In this document: one piece after another, positions 33,288 to 43,591 of the stretch
Layout: each line of letters starts with the position of its first letter
Numbering within the stretch: position 1 is the first letter of the stretch
Assembly (NCBI GenBank): GCA_003255025.1
Contig: QANY01008898.1
Location: forward strand, 58,618-122,617
Source of the DNA: Datisca glomerata
Taxonomy: Eukaryota > Streptophyta > Magnoliopsida > Cucurbitales > Datiscaceae
Reading direction: 5' to 3'
DNA: 64,000 nt
Notes under the pieces: model-generated
The model's input: only the letters and a program-made list of their open reading frames with translations
Databases searched by the model: none
Told to the model about the DNA's origin: nothing
Translations under genes and position numbers: made by a program

Positions 33288-33926
33288 TGTAAATTATTAT
33301 TTTCTATTTAGCCAGGAGAATAATGATAATGCCTAATTTTTTAAGTGTTAATAAAAAAGAATGGGAGGAGAATTTAAGAGTAAGAGGAGTTTTTAGAGAA
33401 TCTCAAGTTTTTTAGTAGTATTGAATGTGTTCTTCCTCTAGTACATTGGCCTTTATATAGATTTCTCAAATCCCATGTGTAAATTAAAATAACAATATAA
33501 AAGGAAGCACACATTATTTCTAGAGATCACACCCGTTCGTGGAGGTCATTCTACTAGGTATGACCCCATTTTTCCTTTTTGTCTCGCTCAGTCGTCAATC
33601 GATCATGGCCACTTGATGATTTCTTATGATTTTGAGCCAGTCATTCATAGTCACGTGGTGGTCTATCAATCTGTTTCATCTGAGTATTTTCAGCTGTCGC
33701 TGGTCTGTCATCTCGAGTCTTTTCGTCTGTCTCTGTTCTTCTTCTCTTCCTTCATTTATCATTCTGGCGAGGTTTCTCGCTTCAGTGTTCTTTACCACTC
33801 TGACGAGGTCTCCCGCTTCTGCGTTCTTTCCCGCTTAGCCCCTAATTTTGTTATGTTCGTGGCCCACACATTCTCTTAGGATTCATTTTTTCTGTACATA
33901 TGTCTTTGGGTGGTTTTTTCCTGTTA
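33288..33926 (-). repeat. Element B 5' LTR
   Basis: It begins TGTAAATTATT next to the PBS and ends near CCTGTTA. The right 230 bp align to the truncated 3' LTR. Internally a near-duplicate of a CTCTGACGAGGTCTCCCGC block occurs twice (33760-33780 and 33800-33820). Confidence 0.8.
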
Positions 33927-34297
33927 AGGTATAAGAGAAGTTGAAAGCAATCTGAAAGGAAAAAATGGAGAGGAGAAGTATGGGAAGTAAAGGAGATGAA
34001 AAGGGAATGAGAGGGAGAAGGTTTTTTTTGTTTTTTTGGCTCTCCCTGTAAAACATTATATATAAAAAAAAGGAAGAAAAGCTTTTTGGAGAGAGGGGCT
34101 TAGGTAAAAAAATTCAACTAATACAAGTATCTTGTAAAAAAAATTACTCGCGAAAAAGGTGTTTGCAAAATAGCTATTTTGCTGGTGACTAAAGTTGCCA
34201 ACAAAGTTAACAATGTTGGATCAAACTAGTATCGACCCACTGCGTAAATATCACTTCGCCACGTCCTGAGTTCCAATGGATGATACCCCTTCTAATG
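33927..34297. other. Spacer right of element B
   Basis: The first 90 bases are purine-rich (33930-34020), followed by T and A runs. No gene is seen. Confidence 0.5.
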
Positions 34298-34605
34298 TGA
34301 TTTTTCACGTCTCAAATATTTGAAGACATTTTACAAATTTTGAAACTTTTGACATTGCTAGACAAAATATGTACTCTTAACTTACTTATCATTCATTTCT
34401 AGTTATATTTGAAATTTGGAGATCAAAGAAAGGGAAGAAAAAGGATAAGAAAAGTAAAAAAGAATGAGGTTAGAAAAATAAATGAAACTAATAAGATTGT
34501 AAATTCATTTCAATCCATTGAAACTAAACAGTAAAAATGACATTCTCTGCCATTTATTTCCCTCTCCCTCTTGACACCAAACGTAGTCGTGACTACCACC
34601 ATTGA
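34298..34605 (+). repeat. Dispersed repeat R1, right copy
   Basis: Same orientation as 23175-23510 with many shared words; the last common block is GTCGTGACTACC. Confidence 0.8.
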
Positions 34606-36046
34606 GTACATCATACAACTTAGACAATTTATCCATTATTATGATTTGATGAAAGGTACATTGTGAAAAGAAGGAGAAATTATAGGGAAGGCCCCAATAT
34701 GGCGGCCCTTCTGAATTGATTACCACGTAGTAAACGAGGCCCACTCTTCGAATACTACTAGTTAACGGCCATGCCGTGCATGAGATTTTACAAAATTAGT
34801 TAAGATCTATACTTAAATATTAATATCATCCCAACTATTCCTATAAAATTAAAAGTAAAGCAATAGTCGTACTTTATTTAATATAGTTATTGTAAAATAT
34901 TATTATTTAGAAGTTAGTAAAATATTTTTCCCTATAAATTGACTTTGTCTAATTAATATAGACTTATTTAAAGAGTGATTTATTCTTGTACCAAACAGAG
35001 ATTTATTCGTAGTATTATTTCAAAAGTACTAAAAGATTTTTATTACTGGAGTTTTTAATACGGTATTGAACTTGAAAATCAAGATTGAAAAGTTTATTAA
35101 AAAAATTACTTAATAATGTTAAATGGAGGAACAATGATTTATAGTTTTTTCAATTATTCATTCGCCCATTCCTAACTCTATGTGTTACATCTTCAAGATT
35201 AAGGTTTTGGAAAATTTTACGGAATAGACAAGTTTAGATGTGTTATAAGAAATAACAGTTTTTCAATAGTTTTAGGTAAATAGAAATTTTTCTAATATGT
35301 CAATAATTTTAGACTAAATTATAATTTAAATATAGTGTGTTTGATGAATTTTCAGGTATATCAGAGATATATAGATGATATACCGTTTTGAAATATGCTG
35401 AAAAATTTGTAATTATGCTAAAAATTTTGAAATTTTAAATACCACAACCATTCAACCAAACACCACCTAAATAGTTTTTAAATGCACATCAATCTATTAC
35501 CGTGATATACCGATTCGAAAGATGTTTGATTTAAGGAGGAAATGCTCAAAAATTGAAAATTTAAATACCATTATTGTTCAACAAAAAAACCACCGAAGAA
35601 AATTATATTGGCTTAACAGATTTTTGCTGATATTAAGGAAAGATATTCAATCATTAATTACCCCACTTATATAATTAAAAAAAATAAAGGAAATCAATTT
35701 GAATTTGAAAACATTAATTACTGTGATTTAATTAATTAAAAAAAAGCAAAATCAGATCATGAAATCTGTAAAATAAGGGTAAAATCATCTCATCATATTT
35801 TCGTCAAATAATAGTTGATGATGTGGCAAGAAAACTTATCTATTTACCTAAAGTTTGAAAAAAAAACTGATATATCTTAAAATGACTTTCAAAACTTGTA
35901 TATTTGATGCAATTATTTTAAGTTTTTCTTATCTTCCCTCCAATTATTTTAGACAATATGTGGCACATATAAGTTACCTTTCAAATTTTTATGAAGTACT
36001 TTGTTTTTAAGATTCTAGGACATACTATGTGATTTACATTATAAAA
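34606..36046. other. AT-rich spacer
   Basis: No gene is seen. A small degenerate duplication around GATATACCG(T/A)TT(T/C)GAAA occurs near 35373 and 35503. The rest is AT-rich with poly-A and poly-T runs. Confidence 0.5.
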
Positions 36047-36485
36047 TATTAGGGGTGAACACGGTTCGGCTCGGTTCGGTCAGTTAGCTAAAATCAAATC
36101 GAATCGAAACATTCATTTCGGATATATGTCGAACCGAACCGAACCGTGAAGGTCAAAAGAACCGAACCTAACCGTGATTTTTGGTCCGGTTCTTCTGTTC
36201 GGTATTATTAATTAAAAATATATTTTTAATAAATTTTAAATCATATTATTGAAAAAATAATAAAAAAAGCTTTGTATCGATACGGTTCGATATGAAATTA
36301 TATATATTAAAAAATTATGATTTTAAGGCTTCGGTTCGGTTCGGTTCAAAAACTGAACATTTTCTAAACCGAACTAAAGATTCGGTTCGGCAGTTTTGCG
36401 GAACCGCACCGAACCATAGGGGCCTAAAGAACCGACCATTTTCGATTCAGTTCGGTCGGTTCAATTTGGTTTTGAACACCCATAT
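36047..36485. mobile_element. GGTTCGG-rich MITE-like element (copy 3, best preserved)
   Basis: The ends are TTAGGGGTGAACACGGTTCG and, inverted, ATGGGTGTTCAAAACC. Both halves carry GGTTCGG words in opposite orientation, so the whole can fold into a long hairpin. No coding capacity. Length is about 440 bp. Confidence 0.68.
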
Positions 36486-36612
36486 AAAATACTTTGTTAA
36501 GTTCAAACTTATCCGGCATAATTACAAGACAACATAATAATAACTGTGTATTTTAATGATATTTTCACAACAAAAATGACTTTTGCGGCAATTTTATGCT
36601 GGCAGTTATACT

Positions 36613-38417
36613 TGTAGGATCGATATGACATTTCTTTTATTAAGAGAAAAAGTTTAAAAAGAAATATATGATATAGAATAAAAATAAAATTGCTTAAAAT
36701 ATAAAATGATAAATTAAATCAATCAAGCAATATTTAATAAACGAGCAATCAAATAAATAAAATTATGATGATACAAAATACTAAAGTGCGAAATTAAATG
36801 TGCGGTAAATTAAGTACGAAGAGTAAATGGCACGTAAATAAAGGAGTAGTGAAAATAGATTTGACGCACAATATTTTTTCTATGGTTTGGAAAAATCTAT
36901 CTTTACGTCCACGTTCAAAGTTAGTTTGGTTCGGTTGGTTACTTGGACCAAAACTGAATCGAACCGAAACTCACAATTCACCCTTATGCTGAATCAAACC
37001 GTGAGTCTCATATGAATTGAAATGAACTGTAAGTTCGGTTCATCAGTTCAGCTGAGGAGAACTGGGAAGAATTTTCCAATTCAGCCATTTCCAAAGAATT
37101 CTCTACCATATTCTCTGTTAAACTAATTTATATGGTTCCAATTCTGCCATTTCGAATCCTACGTGTAGTTAATGCAATAAAAATGTCACATTCCTGCACC
37201 ATTTTCTGTGGTTCCAATGTTCCATTTCTTAATTTGGTAAACCTAAAAAGAACCTGAAAACGCGAGTTTGCTTCATATATCAGTGAGTAGAAACAACAAG
37301 ATTTAGCAGCAAAAAATAGTAAATCTCACACAGAAAACAGATCACCAGTTCCTTGTTCTTCATGTATTATTACAATGAAAAATAGAAAAATTAACAATCA
37401 ATCAGAGAATATAACATATGAAAGGGAATTAGTGAAATACCCATCTTCAATCTCCTCTCAGAAACACAGTATACCTCAATTTCAGACTCTTTTGCCCTCC
37501 TCAAGATCAAACAGGATAAATCGTAGAGAGAAATTAAAATCATCCCATTGTACTCTATTCTGGGTTCCATCGGCCGACTAGATTCTGCCTCTCAGTGCCA
37601 GCCCCTAGGATATCGTCATTATCGAAGGGACGAGCTTTGTAGGTTAGCAGATTTCAAGACGAAGAAGAAGGACTCGCGGACAGAAGGATTTGGCGAAGAG
37701 TTTTCAAGTCCAATATTCGCGAAGAAGACGAAGAGAAGAAGACGCAGTTCGCGCGAAGGAGAACGAGAGAACCTGCTAGTGGCTTGCAGCGTTTTTGAGA
37801 AAGGGAAATATGATTCCCAACCCTAATTTTTCAGGTCGTATTAAATAGTATAGAAGAGAATCTACACTGGATATAAAACTACGTCATTTTGCATATATGA
37901 TTCGGTTCAGTTCAAAATTACATAATTTTTTGAACTAAATTGAAACTACAGTTCGGTAAAAAAGTCAAACCGAAACTATGATTCGGCAAAAAAGTTGAAC
38001 CGAATCAAACCGACTATTTTTTGTTTGGATCGGTTCGATAACAATTTTATCACCTCTGCGCTGGATTGAGGGTGAAACAGTTTTTGTCAATTTCACACTA
38101 TTCAGTCCGGTTTGATATTCTACGGTCTGGTTCATGAGCGGTTCAGTCTGATTTCATATTCCTTGAAGCATTCTGAGTTAAACAAATTTTGATTCATGTC
38201 ATTTAGAATTCATTCAATATGCTTCGTGCCATTCGTAATATGTTACGTATCTCGCCATGTATAGTTTTGGTTTCCATTAATTGTTTATGCATAAACACTT
38301 AAGATTACATGTTTCCAACATGATTTTCACTTTATTTATGACCTACACACTTAACTAAAATATTAATTCACGTATTATTTAGCATAATCAAAATTGTCAC
38401 ATTGACTTGAGTCAACA
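36613..38417 (-). repeat. Element C 3' LTR, rearranged
   Basis: The parts 36613-36911 and 38056-38417 align with the two ends of the right LTR, for instance GATCGATATG, AAATTATGATGAT and ATTTGAC at one end and ATCTCGCCATGTA at the other. It ends GAGTCAACA before the PPT. Confidence 0.78.
36912..38055. other. Composite block in the C LTR, possible captured gene piece
   Basis: The block is bounded by GGTTCGG and GAACCGAA-rich segments (36912-37060 and 37890-38050) like the MITE family. Its middle (37480-37830) is GC-richer. On the minus strand it has AAATTAGGGTTGGG, then CT-rich sequence with many CTTCTTC words, then an ATG near 37570, which looks like the start of a plant gene with its untranslated leader. 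No protein family is recognisable. The plus-strand open frames at 37375-37826 are probably incidental. Confidence 0.45.
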
Positions 38418-38430
38418 ATCTCCCCATTTT
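38418..38430 (-). promoter_or_regulatory. Element C polypurine tract
   Basis: The minus strand reads AAAATGGGGAGAT just before the LTR start TGTTGACTC. Related CTCCCCATTTT words recur at 38518-38528. Confidence 0.65.
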
Positions 38431-39124
38431 CTATGTTGACAAACAATTGATTGTAAAAAAAATATTAATTATAAACTTCTCATACCCATATGTAATAATA
38501 TTTCTAAAATTTAAAATTCTCCCCATTTTACAATTAATTATATTTTTCCCTCTTTGAAATCATAAAAAAGAATAAAAAAATTTCCTCCATTCACAATTAG
38601 TTATCTCCCTTTGAAATCATCAAAATGAATTAAAAATGTCAAATTTTTTATGAATGTCCACCTCAATGTATACATTTTTTTAATAAAAAGATTTTATTTT
38701 TCAAAATGCATATAAAAATAATAAAAATAAATAAATTCATGTGAATTCTCGGAAATCAAGATTATAATGAAGGTTGTATTTACTAACTTTCACAAAAAAG
38801 CTTTGAAAGCTACTCATATGTACCTTTTCATGTTTATTTACAATCGGGCTTCTCTTTTCCTTATGTTTCTTCTTTGAAGTGCGTCCTCTCCCAGTGAGTA
38901 GCTTTCAAAGTGTTTTTGTGAAACGCATTTGATCTTCGTCTTCATCTTCACTTCGCTCTCAATGTATGTAGTTTTGAATAACAGATTTCATCTTTTTACG
39001 TAGTCCACATCATCTTCCATGTTCTCAATTTTATGAGTCATCATGATCCCATGAGTTCTTCAAGTGAAAGTATCTTAAGATCTTTCACTTCTTGAATAAC
39101 AATTGCCTTATGCTCCCACACTGT

Positions 39125-39618
39125 TCATAACGACTTAAGAACTTTACTCACCAAATCACTATTAGTAAAGGTCTTACCAAGAGTGTCAAGAGAACTTACA
39201 ACACTATTAAAACGATCAAACATATCTTCTATGCTTTTAATTTCACGCATTTTAAACATTCCATACTCATGCATGAGAATATCAATCTTGGAGTTTTTAA
39301 TCTTATGTGTGATTTCTAATACATGCCAAATGTTTTCTGTAGATTCACATATGCAAATACGATTATATACATTTATACTAAAGATACTATATAAAATATT
39401 TATAGCTTGAGTATTTAAAGGTAATTTTATTTTATTGTTCTTGATCAAATCTCGTGACTTAGGTACGCAAGGACCATTTTCAATAATTTCCCATAAATTG
39501 TAACCAAAGGATTGAATAAATATTCACATTCTAATTTTCTAAAAATTAAAATCTAGTGCGTCGAAAAATTGAGGTTTTGAAATTGATTTCCCTTGTTGAA
39601 ACCAAAAGGTGATGCCAT
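39125..39618 (-). pseudogene. Element C copia gag fragment (UBN2-type)
   Basis: The start MASPFGFNKGNQFQ is at 39618, followed by a stop. From 39448 the frame is open for 107 residues with AINILYSIFSINVYNRI, ENIWHVLEITHK, SKIDILMHEYGMFKMRE, SIEDMFDRFNSVVSSLDTLG and LVSKVLKSL. These are the signature blocks of the copia gag polypeptide family (UBN2). The zinc knuckle and everything downstream are deleted. It is a different lineage from element D. Confidence 0.85.
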
Positions 39619-39653
39619 TACTCAAGACTATTAAGTCTTAGATATTTAAACAC

Positions 39654-39665
39654 CCTTTGATACCA
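39654..39665 (-). promoter_or_regulatory. Element C primer binding site
   Basis: The minus strand reads TGGTATCAAAGG against the usual initiator Met tRNA site TGGTATCAGAGC; it is six bases from the LTR. Confidence 0.75.
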
Positions 39666-39671
39666 ATTATA

Positions 39672-40963
39672 TGATCGATATGCCACCCTTTTTATGAATG
39701 GACAAAGTTTAAAAAGAAATATTTGATATAGAATAAAAAAAATAATTGCTTGAGATCTTAAATGAATAACAAATTAAATCAATGAAGTAATATTGAATAA
39801 ACGAACAATCAAATTAATAAAATTATGATGATCCAGAATATTAAAGTGCAAAAATTAAACGTGCGATCAATGAACTAGAAAAAGTAAATTTCACGTAAAT
39901 AAAGAGCAGGGAAGAGAGATTTGACAACACAGTTTTTTTACATGGTTTAGAAAAACTTATCCCTATATTCAAGCTCTAAGTATCGCCCCTTAATAATTTT
40001 TTTAAACGATCTTCTTAACGGTGAAGACCAAACCTTTACAAACCCTATTGGCTTAAGATTCCAATCAGACATTGAATATGTAACTCGGTTGAGATCTTCG
40101 AATCTCTTACAAAATTTATCTCCATCAAAAAGTAGATCTCTTAATTTTCCGCTCACAATTTATACTAGTTTCTCTCTAAAAAATATCTCAAATATTCGCT
40201 CAAAATACAAGCATCTCAAAGAATAAAATACTATGAAACTTTGTTGGATAGGAGAGGAGAGGTGTGCTGGAATGAAAATGGTGTGGGGTATTTATAGTGT
40301 TGAAAAACACTATTTAAATCAGTCAGACCGGTTGGAGAATCGAACGGATCGATCGTCAATCAAGGAAGACTCCTTATTGACAAACCGGTCACACCGTTTG
40401 GAGAATCGAACGGATCGGTCGTCAATCAAGGAAGATTTCTTATTGGCAAACGGGTCACACCAATTTTTCCACCAGTATGATAATTAGGCAAGTAATTACC
40501 ATATTGTCAAACCGGTCACCTCTATCAGGAAACCTGTTAGATCGGTGCAATGATGTTCCACCAGTGTGACGGAATTGCCCTACAAAGTTGAGCCGGTTTG
40601 GATGCCGGATTGAGGGTGAACCGGTCCTTGATATTTTCATATTATTCAATCTGGTTTGGTCTACCACGGTCTGGTTCACGGGCGGTTCAGCCAGGTTTTG
40701 AATTCCTTAAAGCATTATGAGTTCAGTAAACTTTGATTTAAGTCATTTAGAATTAATTTGATATACTTCATGCTCTTCGTAATATGTTGTGCGTATCTCG
40801 CCATGTACGGTTTTGTTTGCCATTAATTATTTTTGCATAAACACTTAAGATTTAATGTTTTCAACTTGATTTTTCACTTTATTTATGACCTGCACACCTA
40901 ATTAAAATATTAGTTCATGTATTATTTGACATCATCAAAATTATTACCTTGACTATGGTCAAC
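39672..40963 (-). repeat. Element C 5' LTR
   Basis: This is the more complete LTR, about 1.29 kb, from TGATCGATATG to GGTCAAC. It contains a 65-bp tandem duplication at 40325-40454, where GGAGAATCGAACGGATCG occurs twice (40335 and 40400). The left LTR lacks the 39970-40600 part. Confidence 0.75.
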
Positions 40964-41037
40964 GTCAATAATACCAAACGCCGTCGTTGACGTAACGAGA
41001 GATTTAAGTTTACTGGAGGTTCTCTCCAAACCGCAGT

Positions 41038-41045
41038 TATATATT
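41038..41045 (+). promoter_or_regulatory. Possible TATA box of the host gene
   Basis: TATATATT lies 94 bp before the ATG at 41132, leaving a leader of about 60 nt. A second AT-rich word (TATATAAATA, 41096-41105) is too close to the ATG to be the TATA box of this start. The flanking sequence is GC-richer than the neighbouring elements. Confidence 0.4.
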
Positions 41046-41131
41046 AGTTTCTCTTCTTTTTAGCGGCCGTTTAGAACCGCCGTCAAAGAGTTAATTATAT
41101 AAATATTCCCATTTTTTTCTTTTTCCTGTCA

Positions 41132-41270
41132 ATGCGAACCCTAGCTGTTTCTATTCTCTTCCATGCGAACCCTCTCCTCAGATCCCCATTTCTGAACCCT
41201 CCTTTTGCAGCTCGCTCACGGCCGCCATTCCTCACCGCTCGCTCGCTGCCATCGTCCTTATGTAGCAACG
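41132..41270 (+). CDS. Candidate host gene, first exon (organelle transit peptide), cut downstream
   Basis: The predicted peptide begins MRTLAVSILFHANPLLRS and goes on with Pro, Arg, Ala and Ser and with no Asp or Glu at all. It is 46 residues long before the splice site. This composition is that of a chloroplast or mitochondrial targeting peptide. The exon ends AACG|GTAAAT, a good plant donor, phase 1. An acceptor (TTCTTCTATTGTAG) lies 144 bp further on, directly before element D. The mature protein is not in the window, so its identity is unknown. The exon has no stop and a GC content unlike the elements around it. It could be a decayed gene. Confidence 0.5.
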
Positions 41271-41414
41271 GTAAATTAATCTTTATCTCTTTCCCCTTCA
41301 TTTTAGCTTTCTACAATTGCCTTAAAAGATCGATTGCTTAGCACTTAAAATTAAAATGCTTTCAACATTCTCTCCCTTAATCTATAAAGATTATTTTCAT
41401 TTCTTCTATTGTAG
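41271..41414 (+). other. Candidate intron 1 of the host gene
   Basis: The donor is GTAAATTAAT, the 3' end is a T-rich tract ending TATTGTAG, and the length of 144 bp is normal for a plant intron. Only AATT of the next exon remains before the LTR of element D. Confidence 0.5.
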
Positions 41415-41418
41415 AATT

Positions 41419-43577
41419 TGTTGGGGGATATGCCCTCAAAGCATGTGTATTGACATTTTGATATAAAATTTAATAAGAATTACATTTTTCTTATAATTGT
41501 TCTTATAAATTATTGTTAAATAATTTATATAAATATCTAAAAATTTTATATTTATTAATGAGACTATGATCTTGTATTAGTACGGGAGGATTAAGATCAT
41601 AGATAATGAATAAAATTATCAGCAACATATTAAAGTATAGAATCTTTAATGAATGATTGCTAGTACGATTCACAAAACATTATGAATGTATTTGATCTAG
41701 ATTCGGACCATTGATGTGAATAGAAATTTTAGTGAATGTGCTTTATATAATGAGATTATATATGACTGGACCGATATAAATTAATATATTTATCAACGTG
41801 CAGTTTATCATAAAGATTTAATACACATCAATTCAATGATCATATGTCGGTCAGTCAGAATCATGAGTAGTCATGAACTCCTATGCATGTCTACTAGATC
41901 TTCTGATTCACTCATTAAGGTTTGTTTAGAAAAAATGTTAGTGACTTTTGTTTTGGAGATTCAGTGATATTGATGGCTAGGAACATGATACAAGTTTGGA
42001 ATCCAAGTTTTCCTAACGGATCGTATATTTGTTTCTTTAGGTGTTAATTTTGAAACTGAATGGTTATTGAGCTCAATTTTATAATACGATTATAAAATAT
42101 CCGTTCACTAGTGGATTAATGGTACTTAAGGATAAATAGGTAATTAGAAGGGTAAAATGGTAATTTTGATAAGTTCTAATTTACAAACCAATAATTGGAG
42201 GACAGAATTACATGAAATAATTATATCAGTGGACTACATGTAATACTCTGTAAATACAATATGTAATCTATAAGATTGCAATTTCATATTTATAGTAAAG
42301 TAATAATGGAATTAATAAATAAAATTATTTAATTAAAGAGTTTAATTAATAATGAGGTTTATTGGAGCTTAAGATTATTAGTCAATGATCCCCAAGTCAC
42401 CTCTATACTATGCTGTTTTAAGTGTGAATATTTCAGGACATGACAAAATGACTTACTTGCAAAGAAATTTTTATTCTGAGGGAAATACATAATTATAAGA
42501 TAATTATGTGTGATTAATTAACTAAGAATTAATTAATTAAATTATTTATATATATTAATATAATTTTNAATAATTTGGATCAACTAAATTTGTTGTTTAT
42601 GAAATAAAAAATAATTTAGTTGATAGAGATCATCAGATATATTAATTTTGAATTAACTAATATCTATATATTTAATTTGATTAAAATAAATATTTAATAC
42701 GCAGGAATTGCAACGAGTCAATCACTGAAAGGTATCAGAGATTGACATGGACTACTAGTGTCACGTGGCACTACAGTAGTGAGGGTGAAATAATGTAGTG
42801 TCACATGACACTACAGTGGTGCCGTGAGGCACTGTGCTGCCTCACGACACTGCAGTTGTGCACAATAGCAGTGGGTCCCACTGCTATTGGTAATTTTATA
42901 ATTGAATATTATTTCAATTATCTCAAAATATCTGATACGTCATTATAAAAAAATATACAAATATTACTCTGATGGCCTAAGATATTCAATGAAGCTCCAT
43001 GAGTTGAATCTATAAGTTGAATGCGGGAATCAGTTCATCAATCAAGAGTTGAGAAAATAACACAATTCTCGAAAAATATTTTTTCTACGATTAAGATCTA
43101 AAAGAATCATCATCACATTCTTTTCGAGAATCGTCTCACAAAAAGTTTTTCTTAGTAAAATCTTTGGATCTCATGTGTTGAGTACATTTAGAGATAGAAA
43201 AGTGTCTTTGTTATATTCTACGTGCACACACACGTCCTAGTGCATTGAAGATTGACTTGAAAGATCTTGGTGTGGATCTTAGAGTCTGCTGATCGTTGGA
43301 ATGATTTCGTGGGGATGGAGAACCGATTGGTTTCGCGAGGACGCTTGATTTAGACTACGAAAGGTACATGATTACTAACCATGTATATTGTAGATTTAAT
43401 ATTTAAATATATAATGGATCGTTACTGATTGAAAAATAATTTTTAGTAAAAAGTTTTTTCGTTATAGTAGCGTTGCACGATTTTGTTTTATTAAAGTTTT
43501 GATTTTATTAAAAATTTAATTTTTAAAATGACCACGCGTCACACGCTTTCGTCACGCACGCGCTGCGATGACCAACA
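41419..43577 (+). repeat. Element D 5' LTR
   Basis: It runs from TGTTGGGGGATATGCC to GATGACCAACA, about 2.16 kb. The first 800 bp align to 48257-49046. Short inverted words TAGTGTCA(C/T)(G/A)TGGCACTA recur at 42756-42845. One ambiguous base (N) is at 42568. Confidence 0.8.
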
Positions 43578-43579
43578 AG

Positions 43580-43591
43580 TAGTATTAGAGC
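43580..43591 (+). promoter_or_regulatory. Element D primer binding site
   Basis: TAGTATTAGAGC resembles the initiator Met tRNA site TGGTATCAGAGC with 10 of 12 matches, just after the LTR end. Confidence 0.65.

Larger units (their letters stand above)
25495..33926 (-). mobile_element. Element B: Ty3/gypsy (Tat-lineage) retrotransposon, decayed, with antisense ORF
   Basis: The architecture is the same as element A: 5' LTR at the right, then PBS, gag, protease, RT, RNase H, second RNase H, integrase, a tandem repeat, the antisense ORF on the plus strand, PPT and 3' LTR at the left. Its LTR differs from that of A except for the outer end, which reads CCTGTTCA in both. The 3' LTR is truncated at its left side, so no target duplication can be checked. 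Gag has an internal deletion and integrase lacks its second catalytic segment. Protein similarity to A is clear but DNA is well diverged, so A and B are related families rather than copies of one. Confidence 0.87.
36613..40963 (-). mobile_element. Element C: Ty1-copia retrotransposon remnant
   Basis: Two long related blocks in the same orientation (36613-38417 and 39672-40963) flank a 1.25-kb interior that holds, on the minus strand, a PBS, a gag fragment and a PPT. Pol is entirely missing. The left LTR has lost about 630 bp present in the right LTR and has a 1.14-kb unrelated block in its place. No matching target duplication is seen at the ends I chose. Confidence 0.75.

Noticed and set aside
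37375..37826. Plus-strand open frames in the composite block of element C
   Set aside because: Lys/Arg/Glu-rich translation of a purine-rich tract; the gene-like signals in this block point to the minus strand.
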